This document shows, piece after piece, positions 5,015-13,241 of a stretch of DNA of 19,095 bases (its first letter is position 1; the number at the start of each line of letters is the position of its first letter). Source of the DNA: CAZESS01 sp964414415 (GTDB lineage: Archaea; Thermoplasmatota; E2; UBA202; DSCA01); the NCBI GenBank assembly GCA_964414415.1, contig CAYPWJ010000026.1:1-19095 (forward strand), written 5' to 3'. Position numbers and translations under genes: made by a program. The notes under the pieces are model-generated. The model was given only the letters and a program-made list of their open reading frames with translations, did no database searches and was not told where the DNA came from.

Positions 5015-7194
5015 CGCCAGCGCTCCAGCCACGTCCCGTTTTTGTAGGAGTAGATGGCCGCCAGTCCGAGGAGCGACGCCACGCAGGCGAACACCAGCAT
5101 GACCAGCACGAGCATGATGAACTGCGTCACCAGCTCGTATTCCATCAGGATGATGGGGATGCCGCCTGCGATGAGTGCCAGCGTGGTTTCCACCAGCGGC
5201 GGGCTTTTCCGGGCGATGGCGGTCTTGATGGCCTCCAGCGGCGGCCGTTCTTCCAGCTCGTCTCGTACGCGCTCCGTGATATGTACCGAGAAATCGATGC
5301 CGGCGCCGATAGCCACCGATGATACCATGATGGTGGCGACGTTGAGCGGGGTGTTGGTGAGCAGCAGCGCGCCGGGCTGCCAGACTAAAATGATGAGGAT
5401 GGGGACAAAGGTGACGGAGGCATATTTAAAGGATCTGAAGACGAGGAGGAGACAGGTGAACACGAGCAGCAGCGACAGAAACATAAATCGGAACTGCTGC
5501 CCCATCAGCATCCCGTTTATGGCGACGGTCACCGAGCTGAGGCCAGCCAGCGACGTGATGCTGCCATCTATCTTGTTGTCGTACTGCCCGAGGATCTGGT
5601 CGACGCCGTTCACCGCCCGCCGGGTCTCGCCGACCGGCATGATGGGCATGTTGACGTACAGCAGCGTCTTGTTGTAGCCGTCGCTGAGCATCATAGTCCG
5701 GTATTTTTCGCCGAGCTTGTCTTCAACCAGGTTTTTCACTTCCTCCTTGGTGGCGGGGATGGTGCCCATGTTGAGTCGTTTGACGACATCGACGATGGAA
5801 TACGCCGAGGCGTTCTTTATACCCACGTTTATCGCTTTCTCCATGGATTCAAGCTGCTTGAGAAACGAGGGCTCGAGCACGCCCTCAGGCCCGGTTTCTA
5901 TCTCGACGACGCCGGGCTGCCCGCTGTTGAACTCCTCCGAGTAGTTGTGCATCGCCTGGCTGCTGGGCATTTTACCGGGCATCATCCCCCAGATAGATGT
6001 CCGGGGGGACACGCTTGGCAGCGCCGCCATCGAGAGCGCCGTCAGCACGACGAACAGCAGCAAGATGTGTTTTTTGTATCTGACGAGCTTTGAAAACGAG
6101 TCCCATCCCCTGATGCCTGTTTGCCGGTAATGCAAGAGGACGAGCAGTGCGGGGACCATCACCATGGTGGCGATGAAACAGTACAGGACGCCGATGAGAA
6201 ACGCAAGGCCCATATTCTCGATGGGCGGCATCGTCGACGACAGCAGCGACGCGAAGCCAACGATGGTGGTCACCGCCGAAAGCAGCACCGCCTTGCCCGT
6301 CGTGGCGATGATATGACGGAGGGCCTCCTCCTGCGATGCTTCTTCTATCTTTTCAGCATAGTGGTTGACCATGTGCAGCGCGTAGGCGATGCCCAGGGCT
6401 GCCAGCAGCGGGATAACAGCGATGACCGTCGGCGCGAACTGGACGGGCATCATGCCGATGGTGCCGAACGTCAGGCCGATGGCGTAGGCGATAGGCGCCA
6501 GCGAGATGAGGACTGCCTTCATGCTCCGGTGGAAGGCGAGGATGGTGAGCACCAGCAGCAAACCGGAAATCAGCACCACGGGATAAATACGGCTCATCAC
6601 CCAATCCACCGTCTCCTTGTACATGGTGATGGTTCCCGTGGCGGTCATCTTTGTTTCGGTGGTCGTCTCCAGGACGGGGTACACGTTTTCCTCCAGCAGC
6701 CTGTCCGCGTTGACGCCTTTTTTCGTGGCGATGATGATGACCGCGTGTTTGCCGTCCTCCGTCACAAAGTTATTCTTCATTTCCTCCGGGATAAGCCTGA
6801 GCAGGAGATCGACCTTTGTCTGGGAGTTGGGAATCATGTCGCTGCCGATAACCGGGAAGATGGCGTTTGTATCCCGTAAAAAGGAGGCGATGCTGGCCGT
6901 ATACACGATGCTGTCGTTGCCGGGTGGATTCAGCGCCTGCTCGACAGCATCGATCTCCTTGAGCGTCGACACGTCAGTGACGTTGTCACCGCTGATGTAG
7001 ACCACCACGTTGTCGACGGGCCAGTCCTGCCGAATCTGGTTGAGCGTCTCAACCGTCGGCTGACCGGCGGGCATATAGAGCTCGATGTCCGAGGAAATAA
7101 CGACGCCGAGGGCCTGCGTGGAGATAGCCAGGGTTATAAGCGTAAAAATAATGATTGTCAGCTTCGGTCGTTTCAGTAATAAATCGTACTGCAT
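5011..7194 (-). CDS. RND-superfamily (MMPL-type) exporter
   Basis: This 727-aa membrane protein has the duplicated RND architecture. TM1 (about 11-31) is followed by a large external loop (about 35-200) and a helix bundle (about 203-355). The second half repeats this: TM about 374-392, external loop about 396-560, helix bundle about 566-715. The first half has GIAYALHMVNHYAEKIEE (268-285). The second half has the equivalent AIGAGIDFSVHITERVRDE (628-646), the charged TM segment used for proton coupling in MMPL proteins. The length fits archaeal 'predicted RND exporters', which work without the periplasmic partners of Gram-negatives. The substrate is unknown; lipids or hydrophobic compounds are typical. 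GAGGT precedes the ATG at 7194. It lies 55 bp downstream of the PKD/PGF-CTERM-like gene on the same strand. Confidence 0.9.
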   Translation of the reverse strand: MQYDLLLKRPKLTIIIFTLITLAISTQALGVVISSDIELYMPAGQPTVETLNQIRQDWPVDNVVVYISGDNVTDVSTLKEIDAVEQALNPPGNDSIVYTASIASFLRDTNAIFPVIGSDMIPNSQTKVDLLLRLIPEEMKNNFVTEDGKHAVIIIATKKGVNADRLLEENVYPVLETTTETKMTATGTITMYKETVDWVMSRIYPVVLISGLLLVLTILAFHRSMKAVLISLAPIAYAIGLTFGTIGMMPVQFAPTVIAVIPLLAALGIAYALHMVNHYAEKIEEASQEEALRHIIATTGKAVLLSAVTTIVGFASLLSSTMPPIENMGLAFLIGVLYCFIATMVMVPALLVLLHYRQTGIRGWDSFSKLVRYKKHILLLFVVLTALSMAALPSVSPRTSIWGMMPGKMPSSQAMHNYSEEFNSGQPGVVEIETGPEGVLEPSFLKQLESMEKAINVGIKNASAYSIVDVVKRLNMGTIPATKEEVKNLVEDKLGEKYRTMMLSDGYNKTLLYVNMPIMPVGETRRAVNGVDQILGQYDNKIDGSITSLAGLSSVTVAINGMLMGQQFRFMFLSLLLVFTCLLLVFRSFKYASVTFVPILIILVWQPGALLLTNTPLNVATIMVSSVAIGAGIDFSVHITERVRDELEERPPLEAIKTAIARKSPPLVETTLALIAGGIPIILMEYELVTQFIMLVLVMLVFACVASLLGLAAIYSYKNGTWLERWR

Positions 7195-7224
7195 GGATAC
7201 CTCTACGCCCGGGCAGGTGGTTAC

Positions 7225-7249
7225 CTTTAATGACGGAATCTATTTAAAA
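7225..7249 (-). promoter_or_regulatory. AT-rich promoter candidates for the RND exporter
   Basis: Two minus-strand TATA-like elements occur in the 55-bp spacer: ATTTTAAATA near 7241-7249 and CATTAAAGG near 7224-7232. Either would give a short leader containing the GAGGT ribosome-binding site at about 7199-7203. Read-through from the upstream gene is also possible. Confidence 0.4.
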
Positions 7250-8401
7250 TTACCTAAAATCCCGCTTCCGTCTCCAGAGCAGCAGTGCGGCACCGGCGAG
7301 AGCCAGCATGAGGGACAGTCCCCCGAAGCCGGGTGCTGAACCGCCACCGGACCCGCCCGACCCGGAGACTGTTATATACTTCGTGGTGGTGGCGGTGTTC
7401 CCGTAGTTGTCGACGACGGTCAGCGTGACGGTGTAGTTGCCTGCTTCTCCATATTGATGCTGGGCGGTGCTCCCCGTCGTGTTGACGCCGTCACCGAAGC
7501 CCCACTGGTAGAACTCTACCGTGCCGTCCGGGTCGCTTGAGCCGGTGCCGTCAAAGGCGACATAGTCCCCGGTGGAGGGCTGCTGGCTGTTCACCGATAT
7601 CTCGGCTGTCGGCGGCGTGTTTCCTCCACCTGGAGTGTATTGGTGGTCGACGAGACGCAGGCTGAAATCCTGTTCCTGTGATTTGCCCTGTATCTCCTGG
7701 ATCATGCCCTTCGGGTCGGACCACTTTATGAGGGTGTTGTTGATGGGGATGATGTCACCGATGAAGGGGACGTAGTCAGTCTGGATGTGATAGAGGTCAC
7801 CGAGCTTCCGTACGCAGTGAAAGGTAAACGAGACAGAGTTGGTGGTCGGTGCTCCCATCGAAGACTCCGTGGTGACGGTGCTCTGCACCGTCCATTCCTC
7901 GCCTTCGTTTACCGGAAACTGCATGTAATCCAGCGGCGGCTCATAGGTAGAGGTGCTGCTGATCTGCGACGGGAGCGTCCCGCTCGGTATACCGGTCATG
8001 CTGATGCTGACGCTCACGTCAGATTTAATCATGGAGAGATCGGCGGTAGAAAACAGGTTTGTGCCGCTCAGGTCAAACGTGAACTCGCCGCTGTATTCCT
8101 TGTCGCCGAACTTGTAGCTGAAGGTCCCGGAGAGACTCCCGTTCATGGATGCCACGTAGACACCCACGTATTCACCGTTGGTCTGCCGCACCTGCATGTC
8201 ATCGACCGATATGCGAAGCGTGATATCGGAGTTGATACTTGACTCCATAGTCTTGTTTTCGAAGCCCATCGCGGCGCTTCCATCATATTCCCCCTCGTAT
8301 TCCCAGGTGTCGCCGATGCTCCAGTTAGGCTTGGTCAGCTCTGCACTGGCGAGCGGCAATAACATGAAAACTGCTAATATGGCAAGCACTTTTGATTTCA
8401 T
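7250..8401 (-). CDS. Secreted PKD-domain protein with PGF-CTERM-like anchor
   Basis: This 383-aa surface protein has a signal peptide at residues 1-20 with a good cleavage site after ASA. Residues 25-250 are beta-rich and unrecognised, beginning WSIGDTWEYEGEYDGS, a start shared by many archaeal surface proteins with this 'W..G..W.Y' motif. A PKD domain at about 262-346 contains YQWGFGDG and GNYTVTLTVVD. A Gly/Ser linker follows, then PGFG at 357-360, a hydrophobic helix (361-375) and a basic end RRKRDFR. That tripartite tail matches PGF-CTERM-type signals processed by archaeosortase, although it could also be a plain anchor. Its ATG overlaps the gatD TGA (ATGA). A TATA box inside the gatD end (8428-8435) is 30 bp before the ATG, so it probably also has its own promoter. 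Confidence 0.85.
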   Translation of the reverse strand: MKSKVLAILAVFMLLPLASAELTKPNWSIGDTWEYEGEYDGSAAMGFENKTMESSINSDITLRISVDDMQVRQTNGEYVGVYVASMNGSLSGTFSYKFGDKEYSGEFTFDLSGTNLFSTADLSMIKSDVSVSISMTGIPSGTLPSQISSTSTYEPPLDYMQFPVNEGEEWTVQSTVTTESSMGAPTTNSVSFTFHCVRKLGDLYHIQTDYVPFIGDIIPINNTLIKWSDPKGMIQEIQGKSQEQDFSLRLVDHQYTPGGGNTPPTAEISVNSQQPSTGDYVAFDGTGSSDPDGTVEFYQWGFGDGVNTTGSTAQHQYGEAGNYTVTLTVVDNYGNTATTTKYITVSGSGGSGGGSAPGFGGLSLMLALAGAALLLWRRKRDFR

Positions 8402-9720
8402 GGTCTCTGACCGTTAATGTCGCCTTCCATATATGTTTTTTGCCGGGGGAAGGTGTCATATCTCGTCCGGTCAGTGAGCTCCCCGGCGAGGCTGCGCTGC
8501 ATCGCCTCGGCAACGTCGTCGGGCACGTTGGCCAGCACCCACATCAGCTTGACCAGCGCCACCTCGGGCAGCATGTCGCCGCCCGGGATGACGCCGGCCT
8601 GCAGCAGCCGCCGGCCGGTCGAATACACGTTGAGGTTGACCCGCCCCCAGATGCACTGCGAGGTCATCACCACGGGTACGCCGTCCGCAGTGAGCGCCTC
8701 GATGCGGGGGACGAGTGCCTCGCTCACGTGGCCGAGACCTGTGCCGGCGACGACGACGCCGTCCCTGTCCTCGGTCATCGCCGCGAAGTCGTCCTCGTCG
8801 AGTGCCGGATGCGGGTAGACGAGGGCGACGTTGTCGTTGAGCGCTGTCGCCGCCGTGGTTTTCCCCGATGTTGTCTGCTGGTATTCCCCGGTGAAATGGA
8901 CGTCGTCATCCACAAACGCGAGCGGCCGTGTGTCGATGCTGCGAAACGCGTCGCGCCTCGAGGTGTGCATCTTCCGGACCTTGGTTGCGCGGTGCACGGC
9001 GCAGACGCCGGGCGAAGGCTCCGCGTGCATCACCACGGCCGCCTCTCCGAGGTCCGTCGTTGCCATGCGGGCCGCCGCCACCAGATTCTGGAACGCGTCG
9101 CTGCTCGGTCGGTCGGACGAGCGCTGCGACCCGACCAGCACCACCGGGCCTGACAGGTCATGGAGCATGAACGACAGCGCTGCAGCGGTATACCCCATCG
9201 TGTCGGTTCCGTGCGCGACGACGACGCCGCTGACATCCCGGTTGAGCTGCGCCGCCGCCGCAGTCGCGATGTCTGCCCAGTCTGACGGCGTCATGTTTTC
9301 GCTGAGCTTCTGGGTGACGATGTCGGCGTCGACGTTGCAGATGTCAAACATCTCGGGGACGGCGAACGCGAGTTCTGCCGTGCTTCCTGCAGGATGGACC
9401 GCTCCTGTCTCATAATCAACGTAGCTGGCGATGGTGCCGCCGGTGCCGAGCAGCGCCACCGTCGGCTTGGCCGGGTCGAATGGTGCCTCCTCCACTTCTC
9501 TCTCGCGCATCTCTCGTTTTTCGATCAGGGAGAGCTCTGCATCTTCGACGGACAGACCGACGTTGTAGCCGCTGTCGAGCTTGATGGTGACCACGTCGGG
9601 GCCGCTGAAGGCATGGTGGGGCATCAGGACGCCTTCGTAGGTCTCTGCATCGGTGACGACGCGGATGCGGTCGCCGGGAGCTGCGTCGATCTCGCGAAGC
9701 ATCCGCTCCAGTTCACTCAT
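8398..9720 (-). CDS. gatD: Glu-tRNA(Gln) amidotransferase subunit D
   Basis: This 440-aa protein matches archaeal GatD, the asparaginase-like subunit. GatD frees ammonia from an amide donor and feeds it to GatE for conversion of Glu-tRNA(Gln) to Gln-tRNA(Gln). An N-terminal small beta domain (about 1-80: GDRIRVV..YEGVLMPHH) is specific to GatD and separates it from plain L-asparaginases. The type I asparaginase core follows: TVALLGTGGTIASY (87-100) with the nucleophilic Thr, VVAHGTDTMGYTAAAL (167-182) with the second Thr-Asp pair, VGSQRSSDRPSSDA (196-209), and the catalytic Lys region ATKVRK (245-250). The length is normal. GatE is not in this window. A TATA box (CTATATAG, 9742-9749) is 25 bp before the ATG. 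Confidence 0.95.
   Translation of the reverse strand: MSELERMLREIDAAPGDRIRVVTDAETYEGVLMPHHAFSGPDVVTIKLDSGYNVGLSVEDAELSLIEKREMREREVEEAPFDPAKPTVALLGTGGTIASYVDYETGAVHPAGSTAELAFAVPEMFDICNVDADIVTQKLSENMTPSDWADIATAAAAQLNRDVSGVVVAHGTDTMGYTAAALSFMLHDLSGPVVLVGSQRSSDRPSSDAFQNLVAAARMATTDLGEAAVVMHAEPSPGVCAVHRATKVRKMHTSRRDAFRSIDTRPLAFVDDDVHFTGEYQQTTSGKTTAATALNDNVALVYPHPALDEDDFAAMTEDRDGVVVAGTGLGHVSEALVPRIEALTADGVPVVMTSQCIWGRVNLNVYSTGRRLLQAGVIPGGDMLPEVALVKLMWVLANVPDDVAEAMQRSLAGELTDRTRYDTFPRQKTYMEGDINGQRP
8428..8435 (-). promoter_or_regulatory. Internal TATA box at the end of gatD
   Basis: CATATATG reads the same on both strands and lies within the last codons of gatD. Its centre is 30 bp before the ATG of the PKD surface protein at 8401, the spacing of a leaderless promoter. 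Confidence 0.5.
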
Positions 9721-9741
9721 GGCTGGAGCAAACAGCCGTCG

Positions 9742-9749
9742 CTATATAG
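9742..9749 (-). promoter_or_regulatory. TATA box of gatD
   Basis: CTATATAG lies in the 37-bp gap after the 1144-aa gene and is centred 25 bp before the gatD ATG at 9720, predicting a leaderless transcript. Confidence 0.65.
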
Positions 9750-9757
9750 TTTTTGTT

Positions 9758-12700
9758 TCACTGGTTCCTGCGCCAGTAGAGGTAGCCTGCTGCTCCGAGG
9801 GCGGCGATGACGACGAGGCCGAGCAGGACGGGCATCCAGTTGAACGGCTCCTCCCTGTGGGGGTGCTCGGTTGCCCCGTAGAGTGCGTGGCCGTCTATCA
9901 CCGTGGACTCGTACTCGAGCGGCTGCACCTCGCTTCGTTCCCAGTGATTCTGGCTGCTGTATTGCTGGCCGGGCACCCAGATGCGCAGGTCGGGATCGCC
10001 GTAGAGGACGACGTTCTCCATGATGTCCCACCACCACTGCGGCGGCTCCGATATGTAGAGGATGCCGACGTGGCTCATGCCCTTGACGTATGCCTCACCG
10101 ACGGTGTCGCCCAGCACGAGGTCGCGTGGGATGGTCTGCCGCCAGACGGTCCCATACCAGGAGGTCGGCCAGGGGTCCTGCACCTGGAACACGCATCCAT
10201 GTCGGATCAGCGAGAGATGGAAGTAGGTGTTGGCGGTCTGGCAGATGCTGGTGATGAAGCCCATCGAGTGCAGGTTGTCGAGCTTTGCCTCTATCTCGGT
10301 GGCGTTGCGCTCCGCGTAGGGGTACCGGGAGAAATGGATGGTGCCGATGACGCCGTCGTAGCTGTCATCCACGTTGAAGGGAGCAAGGAAAGGAATGAGC
10401 TTGTTGAGCATCTCGCGGACCGGCTCCCGGGCCAGCGCCCAGTCCATCCCCGTCGCTATCGGAAACGGGATGTTGGTGAATGGGATGGTTCCCTCTACGT
10501 CCATTGTCATGGTGTCCGGCTGCGCCGTCGAGCCGAGGTACCACTCGTAGCCCCGCCAGGGGTTTTCCTCCTTGGTTGCCCCGGCAAATGGCTTCGCCAG
10601 TCTCGATAGGGGGTCATGGCCGCTGAATCCCTCCTCGGGCTCCCAGAACAGCGTGGAGCCGCACTCCGTTTCAAGCCCGTGTGAGCCATGCAGCCACATG
10701 ATGGCCCCGGCGTTGAGGTCCGTGCTGACTGCCTCGAGCGACGTCGAAAACGCGACGTCGTAGCCGCCCCGCCGCAGATACGTCGGCACCACCTCGCTCT
10801 CCGTCAGATCCGGGAAGATGGCACCTTCGACGCCGAGGTATTTCTCGCCTAGGCCCTGGTCGATGGGGTTGAACGTGTAGGTTTTCCCCGGGATGAGTCC
10901 ATCGGCGCATTGATAGGTGGATCCGTAGTAGTCTCCGGCGCGCTCGTTGAACCGGAACTTGTGGGTGACGAACGAGCACACCGCTGGATAGGTCATGGTC
11001 TTCTTTTTCGACGGCTGCGTGACCGCAAGCGTGTTGCCCACCGGGCGCTGCACCATGCCGGTCACCCGACGGGTGCTCCTGCTGCCGTTTATCATCTCGA
11101 CGCCCTCCGGGTTGAGCCCTGGATTCTCGAAGATGAGCCGTGGATAAAAGACGTTGCGACATATCCAGGTGGCGGCGTCGACCGGCGAACCGAAGATGCG
11201 GCCGGGTTTGGCCCTGCCGACGAAGACGCGGTCCCATGGCGTGCCGATGTCGTACTGACCTGCCACGGTTACCATGGACTCCATGCCTGCGCCGTCGAAG
11301 CCGTAGTCCTGCAGGAAGTCATAGACGCGTTTCCCCGTCAGGTACATCTCCGCCACCGTCGGCGTGTACATGAAACGCTCGCTGACGTGGCGACGCCAGA
11401 ACTCGTTGTGCCATACCACCGCCGAGGACAGCCGCGGGTGCATCTCGAGCAACAAAAGCGGGCTGCCGTGCTGCGCCGCCAGAAACGCCGCCGGGCCGAC
11501 GTGCAGCGCTCCTGGAAACGTTCCGCCGGGCCGTAGCTCGCCGCTCCGCCAGTAGGTCCACCCATCGGTGGTGGAAAAGATGACGTCGTTCTGCCCCGTT
11601 ATATCCCGTATGGCATCGTAGGCGCCCCGGCATCCGGTATGCCAGGCTGTGATGTCGGCCATGCCCCGCGCGTCGGTGCGCGTCTGTTGCTCCATGCGTT
11701 CCCCGAAATCGACGACGTGGACGCGGTTGACGCCCAGCGTCTGAAGCGCCGACTTTGTCGCCGCGGGCACCCTGTCGGGGGTGACGTAGAGGAGCGGTGC
11801 GTTGAGCACCGATGCAAGAATGGCGCCCTGGCTGGCCGAGGCGAGGGACTCCTCCCGGTCCCGTGACGTCTGGTTGCGCCAGGAATAGGAGACGGTGAAG
11901 TCAACGGTGCCAGTAGTGTCCTTTCCCATGCTAAATACACACAGCCGATAATGCTCACCGGGGCGGCAGCCGCCCAGCTCGTCCACCTCGATCTGCTGCT
12001 TTGAGCTCGTTTCGTTGCGGGCCGCCACGATTTCTTCGCCGGCGGGACCGATGAGCGACATGCCGAGCTGCGCGCCGCCGTTCCAGTCCAGGGTAAACGA
12101 GGCGTTTTTGACGCCCGTGGCGGGGACGTCCGGCACCGTCATCTCGGTGCCCGGGTACATCTCGACGTCGATGTTGTAGGTGACGCCACGCCGCATGCCG
12201 CGGAGCGCTCCAAACGCGGAACCCTGCAGCGACAGCATCCCGCCGAGGAGATCGACGCGTGGTATCTCCTTGTCCCGCTCGGTGGGGATGTCGGTGACGC
12301 CGACCCGCCACGAGCCGGGATTGTAGACGTAGGAGGCTGTCTGCTCAGCGGGGCCGGTCAGGATGTTCCATGTGGCGACGGCGGCGGTCTGCATCCATTC
12401 GCTGCCGTGCTGGCAGTACAGCTGCATGTCCGGGTCGCCCGGCGGGATGGCGATGAAGCCGCCGAGGATGAAGCAGTCCCACCACAGGTCCGCCTGCAGG
12501 TACTTGTATTGCTCCGGCACCGTGAACTCGTGGTAGACGGGGTTGAGCGCGTTGCTTTGCGGCACCTGGAAATGCTCGGTCTTGACCTCCGTGCCGGCGA
12601 AGCTCCCTGTGAGGCTGCCCTCGGTGACTGCGCCGTCGCTCATGCCGTCGTCGCTGATGACGGCGAGGACCGCTTCGTCGGCATACGACCAGTCCCGCGT

Positions 12701-13192
12701 GGCAAGCTGGCCGGCGATAGACGCAGCGTTGTCACCCTGGATGGATGTCACATTCCGGGCCGCCAGGTCTACCTCGCCTTTGTCGACGTTGATGAGCATC
12801 AGGTCGTCCAGCCGGCCGCCGCAGGCGCCCATCCAGTCGCTGGTGAGGTAGTCGACGCCCTGTTTGCCGTTGAGCGTCCGGTCGGTTTCCCCGCCGACGT
12901 CGCTGCCTGCCTGATGGAACAGGAGCGGATGCGTGTAGAGCCGGTCGCCGCTCTGGTCGTAGAACACGGAGGTTGGAATCGCTGACAGGTAGGCGTAGTC
13001 GTCGAGCTCGCGCTGCTCGTCGAACCCAACCATCGTCATTTTTTTGGTGTACGTCGTCGGCGCCCACGAGAGCCCTTTCTCGAACCCCGTTCCGGGTGGC
13101 TCCGCCTGCACGAGCGGTGCCAGCGACGTCAGCAAAAGAAGCGTAACCATACACGCGACGATTCCCGTCGTTCTCTGCCTCGGGTCTGCCAT
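9758..13192 (-). CDS. Giant secreted, membrane-anchored gingipain-like (C25-like) protein
   Basis: This 1144-aa protein has a signal peptide (hydrophobic 11-28, cleavage near VQA30) and a C-terminal anchor helix (about 1118-1139) ending WRRNQ, so most of it lies outside the cell. Residues 30-445 are unrecognised, with a beta-sandwich-like stretch at 355-438 (ASFTLDWNGGAQL...) resembling a pre-peptidase (PPC) domain. Residues 455-500 (APLLYVTPDRVPAATKSALQ.LG) resemble a cell-wall-binding type 2 repeat. From about 540 the pattern follows peptidase C25: VGRAKPGRIFGSP (658-670), a Tyr/Gly-rich turn, NAGAIMWLHGSHG (827-839) with candidate catalytic His835 or His838, MGFITSICQTANTYF (977-991) with candidate Cys984, and LGDTVGEA...VVLYGDPDLRIWVP, the closing 'GDP-L' of that family. 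The His-Cys gap of about 146-149 residues is far longer than in gingipains. Protease activity is therefore inferred. The TATA (13217-13224) is 29 bp before the ATG. Confidence 0.75.
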   Translation of the reverse strand: MADPRQRTTGIVACMVTLLLLTSLAPLVQAEPPGTGFEKGLSWAPTTYTKKMTMVGFDEQRELDDYAYLSAIPTSVFYDQSGDRLYTHPLLFHQAGSDVGGETDRTLNGKQGVDYLTSDWMGACGGRLDDLMLINVDKGEVDLAARNVTSIQGDNAASIAGQLATRDWSYADEAVLAVISDDGMSDGAVTEGSLTGSFAGTEVKTEHFQVPQSNALNPVYHEFTVPEQYKYLQADLWWDCFILGGFIAIPPGDPDMQLYCQHGSEWMQTAAVATWNILTGPAEQTASYVYNPGSWRVGVTDIPTERDKEIPRVDLLGGMLSLQGSAFGALRGMRRGVTYNIDVEMYPGTEMTVPDVPATGVKNASFTLDWNGGAQLGMSLIGPAGEEIVAARNETSSKQQIEVDELGGCRPGEHYRLCVFSMGKDTTGTVDFTVSYSWRNQTSRDREESLASASQGAILASVLNAPLLYVTPDRVPAATKSALQTLGVNRVHVVDFGERMEQQTRTDARGMADITAWHTGCRGAYDAIRDITGQNDVIFSTTDGWTYWRSGELRPGGTFPGALHVGPAAFLAAQHGSPLLLLEMHPRLSSAVVWHNEFWRRHVSERFMYTPTVAEMYLTGKRVYDFLQDYGFDGAGMESMVTVAGQYDIGTPWDRVFVGRAKPGRIFGSPVDAATWICRNVFYPRLIFENPGLNPEGVEMINGSRSTRRVTGMVQRPVGNTLAVTQPSKKKTMTYPAVCSFVTHKFRFNERAGDYYGSTYQCADGLIPGKTYTFNPIDQGLGEKYLGVEGAIFPDLTESEVVPTYLRRGGYDVAFSTSLEAVSTDLNAGAIMWLHGSHGLETECGSTLFWEPEEGFSGHDPLSRLAKPFAGATKEENPWRGYEWYLGSTAQPDTMTMDVEGTIPFTNIPFPIATGMDWALAREPVREMLNKLIPFLAPFNVDDSYDGVIGTIHFSRYPYAERNATEIEAKLDNLHSMGFITSICQTANTYFHLSLIRHGCVFQVQDPWPTSWYGTVWRQTIPRDLVLGDTVGEAYVKGMSHVGILYISEPPQWWWDIMENVVLYGDPDLRIWVPGQQYSSQNHWERSEVQPLEYESTVIDGHALYGATEHPHREEPFNWMPVLLGLVVIAALGAAGYLYWRRNQ

Positions 13193-13216
13193 ATGAACAG
13201 TTAAATGGCGTTGTCG

Positions 13217-13224
13217 CTATAAAT
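13217..13224 (-). promoter_or_regulatory. TATA box of the 1144-aa gene
   Basis: Minus-strand ATTTATAG is centred 29 bp before the ATG at 13192, in the 49-bp gap after dph5, and predicts a leaderless transcript. Confidence 0.6.
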
Positions 13225-13241
13225 GTTTTCTCTTGCCACTC

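Noticed and set aside
3452..5032. 526-aa open frame on the minus strand opposite purF
   Set aside because: It is the antisense shadow of a clearly real purF. Its composition (Asp/Val/Arg/His-rich) is typical of antisense frames in GC-rich DNA, and it has no family features.
6121..6879. 252-aa open frame on the plus strand opposite the RND gene
   Set aside because: It is low-complexity Asp/His/Arg/Gln-rich and lies wholly inside the exporter gene, so it is an antisense shadow.
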